From assembly GCF_001500025.1 (NCBI RefSeq), contig NZ_LQIW01000001.1, positions 248,001 through 312,000 on the forward strand: a DNA stretch of 64,000 nucleotides, in the 5' to 3' direction. Below, in pieces: positions 9,936-18,918 of the stretch; position 1 is the stretch's first letter; every line of letters begins with the position of its first letter. This DNA is from Mycobacterium sp. IS-1590 (lineage in GTDB: Bacteria; Actinomycetota; Actinomycetes; Mycobacteriales; Mycobacteriaceae). The notes beneath the pieces were generated by a model that saw nothing but the letters and a program-made list of their open reading frames with translations, was not told the origin of the DNA and did no database searches. The translations under genes were made by a program, and so were the position numbers.

Positions 9936-10805
9936 ATGAACATGCCCGCCATCGGATCCGGTGGCGGGCATGTTCGTCTCCGGCTCGACATCGCCTACGA
10001 CGGAACCGATTTCGCGGGCTGGGCGGTCCAGACCGGACAGCGCACCGTGGCCGGGGTGCTCGACGAGGCGCTGGCGACGGTGTTCCGCACACCGGTGCAG
10101 GTGCGCGGCGCGGGCCGCACCGATTCCGGTGTCCACGCCACCGGACAGGTGGCCCATGTCGACGTCCCCGAACGGGCGCTGCCACAGGCCTATCCGCGCA
10201 CGACGCGCCCGGGAGAGCGCGAGTTCCTGCCGCTGGTGCGTCGACTCGGCCGGTTCCTGCCCCCGGATGTCCGCGTGCTCGACATCGAACGTGCCGCCCC
10301 GGGATTCGACGCCCGCTTCTCCGCACTGCGCCGCCACTACGTCTATCGGCTGTCGACGGCGCCCTACGGTGTCGAACCGCACGACGCGCGTTATGTGACG
10401 GTCTGGCCTCGGACGCTCGACGTGGACGCGATGGCCCAGGCGTCACGGAAGCTGCTGGGGCTGCACGACTTCGCCGCCTTCTGCCGGCACCGCGAGGGTG
10501 CCACCACCATCCGCGACCTGCAGCGCCTGGACTGGTCGAGCCAGGGGACGCGGGTGACCGCGCATGTCAGCGCCGACGCCTTCTGCTGGTCGATGGTCCG
10601 GTCACTGGTCGGCGCGCTGCTGGCGGTCGGCGAACACCGTCGTGAACCCGATTGGTGCGCAGGTCTGTTGGCGGCCGATCGAAGGTCCAGTGAGTTCGCG
10701 GCGGCGCCCCCGCAGGGGTTGACACTCGTCGGCGTCGACTATCCACCCGACGATCAGCTCGAAGCACGAACCAAGGTCACCCGGGACCTACGAGTGGTCG
10801 ACTAG
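9936..10805 (+). CDS. truA: tRNA pseudouridine(38-40) synthase TruA
   Basis: A protein of about 289 residues that isomerises U38-U40 in tRNA anticodon stems. The catalytic aspartate lies in [16 protein letters not shown] (about residue 63). Other TruA landmarks are [15 protein letters not shown] at the N-terminus and [17 protein letters not shown]. Starts at 9912, 9936 or 9942 are all possible; none has a convincing binding site. The first codons coincide with a 13-bp hairpin that looks like the terminator of the ribosomal operon. No in-frame start exists between that hairpin and conserved coding sequence, so translation must pass through it. Confidence 0.93.
   Translation: MNMPAIGSGGGHVRLRLDIAYDGTDFAGWAVQTGQRTVAGVLDEALATVFRTPVQVRGAGRTDSGVHATGQVAHVDVPERALPQAYPRTTRPGEREFLPLVRRLGRFLPPDVRVLDIERAAPGFDARFSALRRHYVYRLSTAPYGVEPHDARYVTVWPRTLDVDAMAQASRKLLGLHDFAAFCRHREGATTIRDLQRLDWSSQGTRVTAHVSADAFCWSMVRSLVGALLAVGEHRREPDWCAGLLAADRRSSEFAAAPPQGLTLVGVDYPPDDQLEARTKVTRDLRVVD
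9939..9974 (+). terminator. hairpin after rplQ overlapping the 5' end of truA
   Basis: A perfect 13-bp inverted repeat (AACATGCCCGCCA at 9939-9951, complement TGGCGGGCATGTT at 9962-9974) with a 10-nt loop. It starts 11 nt after the rplQ stop. There is no long U-tract, only TTCGTCTC after the stem, so it would be a tail-less terminator or an attenuator. It lies within the beginning of truA coding sequence. Confidence 0.6.
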
Positions 10806-10812
10806 ATCGCGA

Positions 10813-11508
10813 CTAGATCCGCGGCGCAACGAAGTCGGCCGCCTGATTGACCATGCCCGCGTTCACATATGCGCGCGCCGCATGGTCGGGCCAGTTCCCC
10901 TCCCAGGTCTTCGGCTCCGCGGGGTTGCAGATCGGATCGGCCCCGTGGCACAACTCGATGGTGCGTTCGCCGTACAGCGGGCTGAAGTTCGTGATCGGTC
11001 CGGCCCATGCGATGCCGTTGCCGAACAGCGCGACCGCGGCGATGTGGCGGTCCATGCCCGGAGGCAGCGGCTTGTCGAACCCGAACGCGGCGATGGGGGC
11101 GGCGAGTACGACGTCGGTCACCGCGGCGCCCAGCGAGTAGCCGCCCAGCACCAGTCGGGTGTCGGGGCAGCGTGCGGCCATGTCCTGAATCCGCGAACTC
11201 ATGTCGTTGGCGCCGATGTCGATCTCGTAATCGGCCGGATAGTTCACGGAGTAGAGGTTGATGTTCTTTCCGGTCTTGCTGCGCAGCGCGCTGATGAGCG
11301 CGTTTCCGATGACGCCGGCCCCGGCCGCCTCGGTGCGACCGCGAGCGAAGATGAGCTCTGCTTGCGGGCACGACTGCGCGGCGGCGACGGACAGCAGGCC
11401 CGGGGTGCCGTGCGGAACGGGTGCGATCAGCCCCGCCACCGCGAGTACGACGGCCCCGACGAGCAGCATCCCCCGGCGCCCCAACCAGCGAACAAGATCG
11501 TTTTGCAC
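10813..11508 (-). CDS. secreted cutinase-family serine hydrolase (1 of 3)
   Basis: A cutinase-like esterase of about 231 residues. A signal peptide ends near AAAQSCPQAE. The catalytic Ser lies in GGYSLGAA, the Asp in CHGADPIC and the His in WPDHAARAY; paired cysteines are conserved. It is the most divergent of the three tandem cutinases (SLG elbow and a TWEGNWPDH segment instead of FAHSDY). The GTG at 11508 is chosen because TAGGAT (11516-11521, minus strand) ends 7 nt upstream, the spacing of a leaderless start. The position next to truA and ESX-4 matches the Rv3451/Rv3452 cutinase locus of M. tuberculosis. It converges on truA with 7 nt between stops. Confidence 0.9.
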   Translation of the reverse strand: MQNDLVRWLGRRGMLLVGAVVLAVAGLIAPVPHGTPGLLSVAAAQSCPQAELIFARGRTEAAGAGVIGNALISALRSKTGKNINLYSVNYPADYEIDIGANDMSSRIQDMAARCPDTRLVLGGYSLGAAVTDVVLAAPIAAFGFDKPLPPGMDRHIAAVALFGNGIAWAGPITNFSPLYGERTIELCHGADPICNPAEPKTWEGNWPDHAARAYVNAGMVNQAADFVAPRI

Positions 11509-11571
11509 TCCGCCGATCCTATAGGAATTAATCAACGCCGACGAAGGTAATCCTCAGCTGATGCCGCTACC

Positions 11572-12231
11572 TCAGACCAGGCGCGCCACGAAATCCGCAG
11601 CCTGGTCCGCCATTCCAGCACCGACGTAATCGCTGTGGGCGAACGGGTTGCGGCCGCGGGAGCAGATCGGGTCGCCGTCGGTGCACAGGTCGATCGCCCG
11701 CCCGCCGAAGATCGGCGCCGAGGTGATCGGGTTGCCGAATTTGGTCGCCGGGTTGCCGAAGACGGCCACGGCGGCGACGTTGGGCGCGACGTTCGGCGGC
11801 AGCACCGGGCCGAGCGCGCCGATCCGGTTGCCCAGCGGCGGGATGCCGGCGAGCATGTCGACGACCGCCGCGCCCTGAGAGAACCCGCCCAGCACGATGC
11901 GAGAGTTCGGACACGACTGTGCGGTGTTGGTGACGAACGCCGCCGCGTCGGCGGCACCGTCGGCCGCCATCACGAAGTCGTAGGTGGCCGGGTAGGCCAC
12001 CCCGTAGGCCGTCAGGCTGCGGTTTCCGAGTTGGGGGCGCAGGGCGTCGACGAACGCCTGACCGACGCGGCCGATGCCCGGAGGTTCACCGGTGCCGCGG
12101 GCGAACACCACCGTCACGTCGGAGCAGCCCTGTGCCGACGCGGCCGTTGGCGCCAGGAGCGAGGCGGTCGAACCGATTGCGGCGATGACGGCGGCGGTGC
12201 GGAGGCGACGACGAAGGCGAGCGGAATGCAC
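11572..12231 (-). CDS. secreted cutinase-family serine hydrolase (2 of 3)
   Basis: A 219-residue secreted cutinase. The signal peptide is residues 1-33, ending ASAQG. The nucleophile motif is GGFSQGAA, the acid lies in CTDGDPIC and the His in PFAHSDYVGAGM. The GTG start has a TATCAT box ending 8 nt upstream, again compatible with a leaderless transcript. Mycobacterial members of this family hydrolyse esters, lipids or phospholipids at or outside the cell surface; the substrate here is unknown. It is closely related to the next upstream gene, consistent with local duplication. Confidence 0.93.
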   Translation of the reverse strand: MHSARLRRRLRTAAVIAAIGSTASLLAPTAASAQGCSDVTVVFARGTGEPPGIGRVGQAFVDALRPQLGNRSLTAYGVAYPATYDFVMAADGAADAAAFVTNTAQSCPNSRIVLGGFSQGAAVVDMLAGIPPLGNRIGALGPVLPPNVAPNVAAVAVFGNPATKFGNPITSAPIFGGRAIDLCTDGDPICSRGRNPFAHSDYVGAGMADQAADFVARLV

Positions 12232-12258
12232 GGGACGAGATGATATCGCCGCGCGGAA

Positions 12259-13011
12259 TCAGACCAGGCCGGCGACGAAGTTCGCGGCCTGTTGAACCAG
12301 GCCGGCGCTCACGTAGTCGTTGTGGGCGAACGGGTTACGCCCGCCCGAGCAGATCGGATCGCCGTCCTTGCACAGGTCGATCGCGCGCCCGGCGAACACC
12401 GATTTGGTGATCGGGTTGCTGAACTTGGTTGCCGGGTTGCCGAACACCGCGACCGCGGCGACGTTGGGTACCAGGCTGCCGGGCAACGGCGGGGCCGACC
12501 CGATCGAGCCGATCTTGTTGCCCAGCGGCGGCACGCCGGCCAGCATGTCGACGACCGCGGCGCCCTGCGAGTAGCCGCCGAGCACGATGCGGGTGCTCGG
12601 GCACTGCTGCGCGAGCATCGCGACGCGGTTGGTGGCGTCGGTCGCGCCGTCGGCGGCGGCCAGGAAGTCGTAGGAGGCGGGGTAGTCGACGGCGTACGTA
12701 CTGATGGTGCTTCCGCTCTTCAGGCCCCGCAGCGCGTTGACGAAAGCGGTGCCCGGGGTGCCGAGGCCCGGCGTGTCGTCGGTGCCGCGAGCGAAAATGA
12801 CCTCGATATCGCTACAGGTGGACGCCGGCGACCCGTAACCGGGGGTGGTGGCGGAACCGTATCCGGGTGTGGTGCCGGAACCGTATCCGGGGCTGACGGG
12901 GCCGGGTGGCGGGCCGGGCTGGGCGGCGGCAAGCGGGGCCGCGCCGCCAACCAGTGCGGCGACTGCGGCAACCGCGGCCGCCAGTCGGGCCGTCTCGCGC
13001 AGCAAAGTCAC
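12259..13011 (-). CDS. secreted cutinase-family serine hydrolase (3 of 3) with Pro-Gly-Tyr linker
   Basis: A cutinase of about 250 residues. After the signal peptide (ending LAAAQPG) there is a flexible linker with three near-identical PGYGS units separated by GTT/ATT before the catalytic domain. The nucleophile is in GGYSQGAA, the Asp in CKDGDPIC and the His in PFAHNDYVSAG. The linker is unusual among the three paralogues and may space the enzyme from the cell wall. A GTG at 13011 is preferred; an in-frame ATG lies 21 nt upstream. It ends 27 nt before the second cutinase, so the three genes probably form one minus-strand cluster. Confidence 0.92.
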   Translation of the reverse strand: MTLLRETARLAAAVAAVAALVGGAAPLAAAQPGPPPGPVSPGYGSGTTPGYGSATTPGYGSPASTCSDIEVIFARGTDDTPGLGTPGTAFVNALRGLKSGSTISTYAVDYPASYDFLAAADGATDATNRVAMLAQQCPSTRIVLGGYSQGAAVVDMLAGVPPLGNKIGSIGSAPPLPGSLVPNVAAVAVFGNPATKFSNPITKSVFAGRAIDLCKDGDPICSGGRNPFAHNDYVSAGLVQQAANFVAGLV

Positions 13012-13044
13012 GCGGACATACTCACATACCAAGGGGTCCGCGGG

Positions 13045-14061
13045 CTAACGGTTGGCTCGCACGGACGAATCCTCGAGCGGGCCGTCCGGCCACGTCGCCT
13101 CGGCGATCGCCTCGGAACGGTCGCCCGCGCGCGCCAGCGCCAGGCCGGCCAGGACGATGGCGCCCCCGACCGCCTGTGTGGCGGTGATCGCTTCGCCCAG
13201 CAGGATCCAGGCCGCCACTACCGCGAACATCACCTCGGACAGGCCGACCAGCGACGCGAAGCGTGGCCGCAGCCGGGCGATGCCCATGATGCCCAGCGTG
13301 TAGGCCGCCGCGGTGGCGACGACGCCCAGGGCGATGACCGGCACGATCCACGAGGTGGTGTGCCCGGCGACGACGGTATCGGCGGCGGTGAAGGTCAACG
13401 GCATGATTCCTCTCAGGCCCAGGAGCGTGACCGCGATCGATCCGACGATCAGACCCGCCGCGGCCAGCGTGACCGGGCTGATCCCGTCACCGCCGGACGT
13501 GTAGCCGGCGTTGGCCGACATCACGAAGTACCCGGCGGCGCAGAGGGCGGCGGCCAGCCCCCAACCCACGCCGACGAGGTTGATGTGCGCACCCGAGAAG
13601 ACGTCGAGCACCAGCATGATCCCGGCGATCGCCAACCCGACACCGGCCAGGGTCAGGGTGGTCGGGCGTCGCCGGGTGGTGGCCCAGACCCAGGCGACGA
13701 CGATGATCGGCGCGGTGTACTCCAGCAGCAGCGCGACGCCGACCGAGAGGTGCGCGACTGCGTTGTAGTAGAACAGCTGCGCGCCCGCGATCGGGACCAC
13801 CCCGTAGGCGAGCACCGTCGTGGGACGGCGCAACGCCTCGCGAATCCACCCGCGCCTGACGATGGTGGCGAAGATCGCCATCACCAGCGCGCCACCCGCC
13901 AGCCGGGCGACAACTGCGGCGGTCGGGCTCCACCCCGCGGCCATCAGCGCTTTCGCGAACGGACCCGAGGAGCCGAACGCGACCGCCGAACCGACCGCCA
14001 GCATCAGCCCGAGCCGGAAGTGGTCGGTGGCGGGCCGCGTGCCAGATGCCGTCACGGCCAT
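13045..14061 (-). CDS. EamA/DMT-superfamily transporter
   Basis: A 338-residue inner-membrane protein with about ten hydrophobic segments arranged as two EamA repeats (residues about 18-150 and 165-300). Such proteins export metabolites or amino acids; the substrate is not predictable. The ATG at 14061 has a GGAGG binding site 6 nt upstream. It is divergent from a CGNR zinc-finger gene with 68 nt between starts, so that regulator may control it. The transporter/regulator pair interrupts the cutinase-to-eccB4 order known in M. tuberculosis and looks like an insertion. Confidence 0.9.
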   Translation of the reverse strand: MAVTASGTRPATDHFRLGLMLAVGSAVAFGSSGPFAKALMAAGWSPTAAVVARLAGGALVMAIFATIVRRGWIREALRRPTTVLAYGVVPIAGAQLFYYNAVAHLSVGVALLLEYTAPIIVVAWVWATTRRRPTTLTLAGVGLAIAGIMLVLDVFSGAHINLVGVGWGLAAALCAAGYFVMSANAGYTSGGDGISPVTLAAAGLIVGSIAVTLLGLRGIMPLTFTAADTVVAGHTTSWIVPVIALGVVATAAAYTLGIMGIARLRPRFASLVGLSEVMFAVVAAWILLGEAITATQAVGGAIVLAGLALARAGDRSEAIAEATWPDGPLEDSSVRANR

Positions 14062-14129
14062 GGTCGACCTCCGGAGAAGTGTAATGAGTAAAATGAACTA
14101 CGCTCCTGACGGTAGCGACGAGAGGCGTC

Positions 14130-14696
14130 ATGGGTCAAATGCTTTTCAGTCATGACACCGAACTCACCTTGCGGGCCGCGTGTGAACTCATCAACAGCGA
14201 CCGCGTCGACGGTGAGCGGCTGGGCGACATGGCGGCGTTGGACACCTACCTCGACAGCTTCGGCTGGACGGGCCGCCGTGACCGCGACGCCGACGAACTC
14301 GCATCGGTGCACCGGCTCCGCGACCGGCTGGGCCGGATCTGGGCCGTCGCCGACGACGAGCAACGCACGGTCGATCAGGTCAACGCGTTGCTGCGCGACA
14401 CCAACGCCTCGCCGTGGCTGACCCGGCATCCGGAGATGCCCGAATGGCATCTGCACCTGGCGTCGGTGGATGACCCGCTGTGGCAGCGGATGGGCGCGGA
14501 GATGGCGATGGCGCTGGCCGACCTGATCCGCATCGGCGAGCTGCGCCGCCTCAAGACATGCGCGGCGTCGGACTGCGATGCGGTGTTGGTCGACCTGTCG
14601 CGCAACCGGTCGGGAAAGTTCTGCGACACCGGCAACTGCGCCAACCGCCAGCACGTGGCGGCCTACCGGGAACGTCGAGCCATGGAAAAGCGGTGA
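14130..14696 (+). CDS. CGNR zinc-finger (ABATE-domain) putative transcriptional regulator
   Basis: A 188-residue protein with an N-terminal ABATE-type helical domain (about residues 10-130) and a C-terminal CGNR zinc finger. The cysteines are in KTCAASDC and CDTGNCANRQHVAAYRER. The variant reads GNCANR where the family name motif is CGNR. CGNR proteins are thought to bind DNA, with the ABATE domain as ligand sensor. It is divergent from the DMT transporter, a common arrangement for a local regulator and its target. ATG at 14139 is an alternative start. Confidence 0.85.
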   Translation: MGQMLFSHDTELTLRAACELINSDRVDGERLGDMAALDTYLDSFGWTGRRDRDADELASVHRLRDRLGRIWAVADDEQRTVDQVNALLRDTNASPWLTRHPEMPEWHLHLASVDDPLWQRMGAEMAMALADLIRIGELRRLKTCAASDCDAVLVDLSRNRSGKFCDTGNCANRQHVAAYRERRAMEKR

Positions 14697-14737
14697 CTTT
14701 CGAAGCTCCCCGCAGGCCTTAGGCTTTCGGCGGGGGA

Positions 14738-16132
14738 GTGATGACGGGGCGATCGACCACCAAACTTCAGATCAACGGACACCGCTTCTTGTTGAGGCGC
14801 ATGCAGCATGCCCTCGTGCGCGGCGACGTGCGGATGCTCGACGATCCGATGCGCGCGCAGGCATTGTGGTTGTCGGTCGGCTCGGTTCTGGCGGTCATCG
14901 GCCTGGGAGTGGCTGCGATCCTGGCGTTTTTGCAGCCGCGCGGCGCGCTCGGCGATTCCCCGATCGTGATGGTGCGCGACACCGGCGCCCTCTATGTGCG
15001 CATCGACCAGAACCTGCACCCAGTCCCGAACCTCGCATCGGCCCGTCTGATCACCGCTTCGGCGGCCAACCCCCGGCTCGTCAGCGCGTCGGCCGTCGAC
15101 CGGGCCCCGCGCGGCGCGGCACTCGGAATCCCGGGCGCACCCGACACGATCGGCGAGCCGCTGACCGACGGCGAATCGGATTGGCATGTGTGTGAGGATG
15201 ATTCGTCTCTGTCGACGGTTCTGGTCGGGTCGGCCGGGGAGAAGCGTGCCGCGGCGGGCAGCGTCCTGGTGAGCGCGGCGGGCGAGGGTGCGGCGACAAC
15301 GTATCTGCTCTTCGACGGGCGCCGCGCGAAGGTGGATCTGCGCAATCCGGCGGTGGTGCGTGCGCTCGCGCTCGACGGCGTTGCGCCGCGGCCGGTCAGC
15401 CGCACCTTGCTCGACACCGTGCCAGAGGTGCCCGAGCTCATCTCGCCCGCCATCCCCGACGCCGGAGCGCCCGCACCGATGCCGCTGCACGGGTTGCGGA
15501 TTGGCACCGTGATCCGCGTACCGCACGCTGAGTCGCCGCAACACTACGTGGTGCTCAGGACGGGAGTGCAGCGGATCGGCGTGGTGGCGGCCGACCTTAT
15601 CCGGTTCACCCAGCCGCAGGACTCACACGAAATCGTCACCGTCGAACCCGGTGTGATCGGCCCCGTCCCGGTGGTTGACGAGCTGCCCGTCGGGGATTTC
15701 CCCGAACATGGCGGTGCGGCAACCGATCCGGTCGTGTGCGCGCGGTGGCGATGGTCACCGAGCTCCGAGTCCGTCGTCACCGAAACCGTCACCGGCGACA
15801 CGGTTACCGGCGATGTCGAGCTGTCATCGGTGCGCCTGGCGCAGGCCGACGCCGCGGGCGCCGGAATCGACGCCTTCGCAATGCGCAGGGGCCGCGGCGT
15901 GTACGTGCGAGCGGCAGGTGTGAGTGGTGACGGTGCACGAACCGGAACGCTCTTCCTGGTGAACGACGCCGGAGTGGTATTCGGCATCCGGGATCGACAG
16001 ACGGCCGAGCGGCTCGGGCTGACCGGTGACCCGCTGCCCGCGCCGTGGCCCCTGTTGGCGCGACTGCCGCGCGGGCCGGAACTGAGCGTCGAGGCCGCGT
16101 CAGCCGCGCGTGACGGAATGGGAACGACGTAA
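14738..16132 (+). CDS. eccB4: ESX-4 type VII secretion core protein EccB4
   Basis: A 464-residue membrane component of the ESX-4 secretion complex. A short cytosolic N-terminus (TTKLQINGHRFLLRRMQHAL, typical EccB opening) leads to a single membrane helix at about residues 46-68 and a large periplasmic domain. Starts are GTG at 14738 or ATG at 14741 behind GGGGGAG. It converges on mycP4 with a 33-bp 3' overlap, the same arrangement as in M. tuberculosis (Rv3450c/Rv3449). Length matches that orthologue (about 470 residues). Confidence 0.96.
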   Translation: MMTGRSTTKLQINGHRFLLRRMQHALVRGDVRMLDDPMRAQALWLSVGSVLAVIGLGVAAILAFLQPRGALGDSPIVMVRDTGALYVRIDQNLHPVPNLASARLITASAANPRLVSASAVDRAPRGAALGIPGAPDTIGEPLTDGESDWHVCEDDSSLSTVLVGSAGEKRAAAGSVLVSAAGEGAATTYLLFDGRRAKVDLRNPAVVRALALDGVAPRPVSRTLLDTVPEVPELISPAIPDAGAPAPMPLHGLRIGTVIRVPHAESPQHYVVLRTGVQRIGVVAADLIRFTQPQDSHEIVTVEPGVIGPVPVVDELPVGDFPEHGGAATDPVVCARWRWSPSSESVVTETVTGDTVTGDVELSSVRLAQADAAGAGIDAFAMRRGRGVYVRAAGVSGDGARTGTLFLVNDAGVVFGIRDRQTAERLGLTGDPLPAPWPLLARLPRGPELSVEAASAARDGMGTT

Positions 16133-17452
16133 CCGCCTCGACCACAACGTCATTGCGATCACGATCCCGACTACCGCAAAACAGATGGCTGTCCCGCGTA
16201 TAGCGGTTCGCGTTGCGCGCCTGTCGGGTGGTTGCCGCCGCGACGACGACACCATCGTCGGACGGTCGGGATCTGCAGGAGATCTGGCGCCGCCGGTGAC
16301 CGCGGCCGCGACATCGACAACGCCGTGACCGACAAGCGGATTCCAGCCACCGGCCGGGTGGCGCGCGGTGTCCTCGATGCGGCGCATGACCTCCCTGGCG
16401 GTCAGCTGCGGTGAGCGGGACCGCAGCAGCGCGACGATGCCGGTGACGACGGGTGCGGCGTAACTGGTTCCCGCGAGTGGCTTCTCACCGCTCGGTGTGG
16501 GGACCGTGGCGACGAAGCCGTCGCCGTCGCGAATTAACGACACGACCTGCTCGCCGGGTGCGGCCACGTCGACCCAGGGCCCCGCCAACGTGAACTCCGA
16601 GGCCGCACCACTCGGGCCGGTCGATCCGACCGTCAAGACATAGTCGTCGTACCAGGCCGGGCTCACGACCGCGGCGAGGGTGTCCCAGTCCGGTGGTCCC
16701 GACCGAGCGGGATTCTGGTGCTCACACTGTCCCGGTGCACCGGTGTTGCCCGCGGCGGCCACCACGACGACGTTCTTCGTGTCGACCGCATACGCCAATG
16801 CGGCGCCCAAAGGTCCGTCGTCGAGTTCGGTGTCCGCGGCGACGCAGGCGACGGTGGAGATGTTGATCACGGTTGCACCCATGTCCGCCGCGGTGCGTAC
16901 TGCGCGGGCGAGGGTGTCGACGTCTCCGAAACCGGATCCGGCCCGGCCGTCTTCGGCGCTGAACTTCGTGCTCGACTGCCGGATGCCGATGATCGTGGCC
17001 TCGGGTGCGATACCGCTGAACACATCGGGAGCGTCCGAACCCGGCGTGGCGCCGATGATGCCCGCGACGATGGTGCCGTGGCCGTCGCAATCGTCGGTGC
17101 CGTCACCGCTGGACACGTAGTCGCCGCCCGGAACTAGGCGCGGCAGCAGGCGATGCCGAGACACACCGGTGTCGATCACCGCGACGGTCTGCCCGGCTCC
17201 GCGGGTGAGGGGCCATACCGATCGCAGGTCCAGGTCGCGCAGTTGGCCTCCGACATCGCGGCCGAGCGCGACCTCCCGGGCGGTCGTGCACGGCCCTGTC
17301 TGCTCGGTCGGTTGCGGTGGCGCCGGTGACTGAGGGTGAGGGAGCAGCGAGTCGTCGACCCCCGGCGGCGTGATCGCGGCGACTTCGGCAGTACCGCTCA
17401 GTGGAGCCGAGACGAACGCGGCGACGAGAGCGACGCGAACCAGGCGCCTCAC
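16100..17452 (-). CDS. mycP4: ESX-4 membrane-anchored subtilisin-like mycosin MycP4
   Basis: A 450-residue serine protease. The signal peptide covers about residues 1-28, followed by a subtilase domain with Asp in VIDTGVS, His in DCDGHGTIVAG, Asn in AAAGNTG and Ser in LAGTSYAAP, then a C-terminal membrane helix (AICFAVVGIVIAMTLW) and a short basic cytosolic tail. Mycosins stabilise type VII complexes. The GTG start at 17452 overlaps the eccD4 stop as GTGA, indicating coupling. The open frame continues far upstream but only as the reverse frame of eccD4. The 3' end overlaps eccB4. Confidence 0.96.
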   Translation of the reverse strand: MRRLVRVALVAAFVSAPLSGTAEVAAITPPGVDDSLLPHPQSPAPPQPTEQTGPCTTAREVALGRDVGGQLRDLDLRSVWPLTRGAGQTVAVIDTGVSRHRLLPRLVPGGDYVSSGDGTDDCDGHGTIVAGIIGATPGSDAPDVFSGIAPEATIIGIRQSSTKFSAEDGRAGSGFGDVDTLARAVRTAADMGATVINISTVACVAADTELDDGPLGAALAYAVDTKNVVVVAAAGNTGAPGQCEHQNPARSGPPDWDTLAAVVSPAWYDDYVLTVGSTGPSGAASEFTLAGPWVDVAAPGEQVVSLIRDGDGFVATVPTPSGEKPLAGTSYAAPVVTGIVALLRSRSPQLTAREVMRRIEDTARHPAGGWNPLVGHGVVDVAAAVTGGARSPADPDRPTMVSSSRRQPPDRRATRTAIRGTAICFAVVGIVIAMTLWSRRLRRSHSVTRG

Positions 17453-18801
17453 GTCAGCGCCAGGTTGCGGACGACGCCGAACAGCCCGGCGATCCAGCAG
17501 CCCAGCGGTATGACCGCCGCCAGTGCCGCGTACTCGGCCAGTTCGGCGGCGCGGTGGGCGGCGGGCCCGGGTGTGAGGCGCAGCAGCGGGGTCAGGAGTC
17601 CGGCTCCGGCGGCGGCGGCCAGAGCCCCGAACCAGTGGGCGTGCTGTTGAAGTGCCACGGCCAGGATCGCGAACGCCGTTGTGAGCGCGACGAAGCCGCT
17701 CACCGCCAACGCGCAGCGGCGGACAGTGCCGATATGGGTGCGGGTGCGTAGTAACAGTGCGAGGCCGACGACCCCGTCGAACGCCGCAGCCGGCGCGAAG
17801 AATTCGCGCGCACCCTGGGAACCGCAACCAACCGACATGACCGCGATGGCCGCGGCGATCGTTGCGCCGACGATCATCGCTGTCAGCAGGTCGTGGGAGC
17901 GCGTCGCCTCGCCTTCCCCGACGGAGTCGGGCGCACGGCTCGTATCGTCGTCGGGTGGTAGCGGGCCGATGCGGGTGAGCGCAATGGCCAGGCGCGGAGC
18001 CGAACTCAGCGTCGCCAGCGCCATCGCCGCGAGCAAAGATCCCGCAGCCAGCCCACCGAGGTGCCATGCGAGCGATGCCGCGGAGGCCGCGGTGCACAAC
18101 AGTGATGTGGTGGCGATCGCGGCCAGCGGCACCAGACCGCAACCGGTGAGTCGCAAGCACACCACCGCGGCGGCCAACCCCGCCGACGAGGCAAGCAGCA
18201 GATGCGTGGGCAGCGGACCGCCGGGTACCGCGACAGCACCCGACACCGCCGCCATCACCACCGACATCACGCTGAAGGGAAGGCACAGCAACGGTTCCGA
18301 GTGTGCCCGGCGGGCGACGACGGCGGCCGTGGCCGCGACGCACGTCAGGGCGGCGCCGACGAGAACCGGAACCGTCCGGCCGACAGAATCGGCCGACCAC
18401 CAGAGCGCCCCACCGCCGATTGCGGCCGTGACCACGCTTCCGGCGACGCACAGCATGCGCGGAATGCCGCCGGGCGCGGGTTGGCGCCTGACCACCGTGC
18501 GGGAGGCATCGCGGTCGGCGAAAACCGGCTCGGGAACCTCGTCGGCACTGAGCCACAGCACCTGGCCGTCGTGAACCTCATTGTCCGACAACGTGAGTGA
18601 CTCATCCAGCGCGGAACCGTCGATTCGGCGAAGCCGCCACCGCGCACCCGTTTGGACCTCACGGTGATCGGGACGGACCAGCCCGACGATCGCCGGGAGC
18701 ATGTCGCCCAGGCAGGCCCGGCGCGGGAGCGCCAGATCCACGGTCTGGGCCGCATGCGCCGCGTCGACGTGAATGCTGACTCGGCAGCCTGCAGCAGACA
18801 T
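17449..18801 (-). CDS. eccD4: ESX-4 integral membrane protein EccD4
   Basis: A 450-residue protein with an N-terminal ubiquitin-like domain (residues 1-90: VSIHVDAAHAAQTVDLALPRR; LRRIDGSALDESLTLSDNEV) and about eleven membrane helices, which form the ESX pore scaffold. The ATG at 18801 is chosen because it begins the ubiquitin fold and gives the orthologue length; a 37-codon upstream extension would overlap eccC4. It is divergent from eccC4 and coupled to mycP4 downstream. Confidence 0.95.
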   Translation of the reverse strand: MSAAGCRVSIHVDAAHAAQTVDLALPRRACLGDMLPAIVGLVRPDHREVQTGARWRLRRIDGSALDESLTLSDNEVHDGQVLWLSADEVPEPVFADRDASRTVVRRQPAPGGIPRMLCVAGSVVTAAIGGGALWWSADSVGRTVPVLVGAALTCVAATAAVVARRAHSEPLLCLPFSVMSVVMAAVSGAVAVPGGPLPTHLLLASSAGLAAAVVCLRLTGCGLVPLAAIATTSLLCTAASAASLAWHLGGLAAGSLLAAMALATLSSAPRLAIALTRIGPLPPDDDTSRAPDSVGEGEATRSHDLLTAMIVGATIAAAIAVMSVGCGSQGAREFFAPAAAFDGVVGLALLLRTRTHIGTVRRCALAVSGFVALTTAFAILAVALQQHAHWFGALAAAAGAGLLTPLLRLTPGPAAHRAAELAEYAALAAVIPLGCWIAGLFGVVRNLALT

Positions 18802-18918
18802 CGCATCCCCCCTATGACGCCGTGTGGTCACCGTAACCCCGCCGACGAGGCGGCATCGACACTTGTTCTGCGGACTGTGGATGGAACCGAATCGATCCCC
18901 GCCGCGTCCCATCTCTCG

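Noticed and set aside
12292..14091. 599-codon plus-strand frame opposite cutinase and transporter genes
   Set aside because: Arg/Gly/His-rich shadow translation without domain features.
17453..18556. N-terminal extension of the mycP4 frame
   Set aside because: It is antisense-frame readthrough inside eccD4 on the same strand; the signal peptide and GTGA overlap place the true start at 17452.
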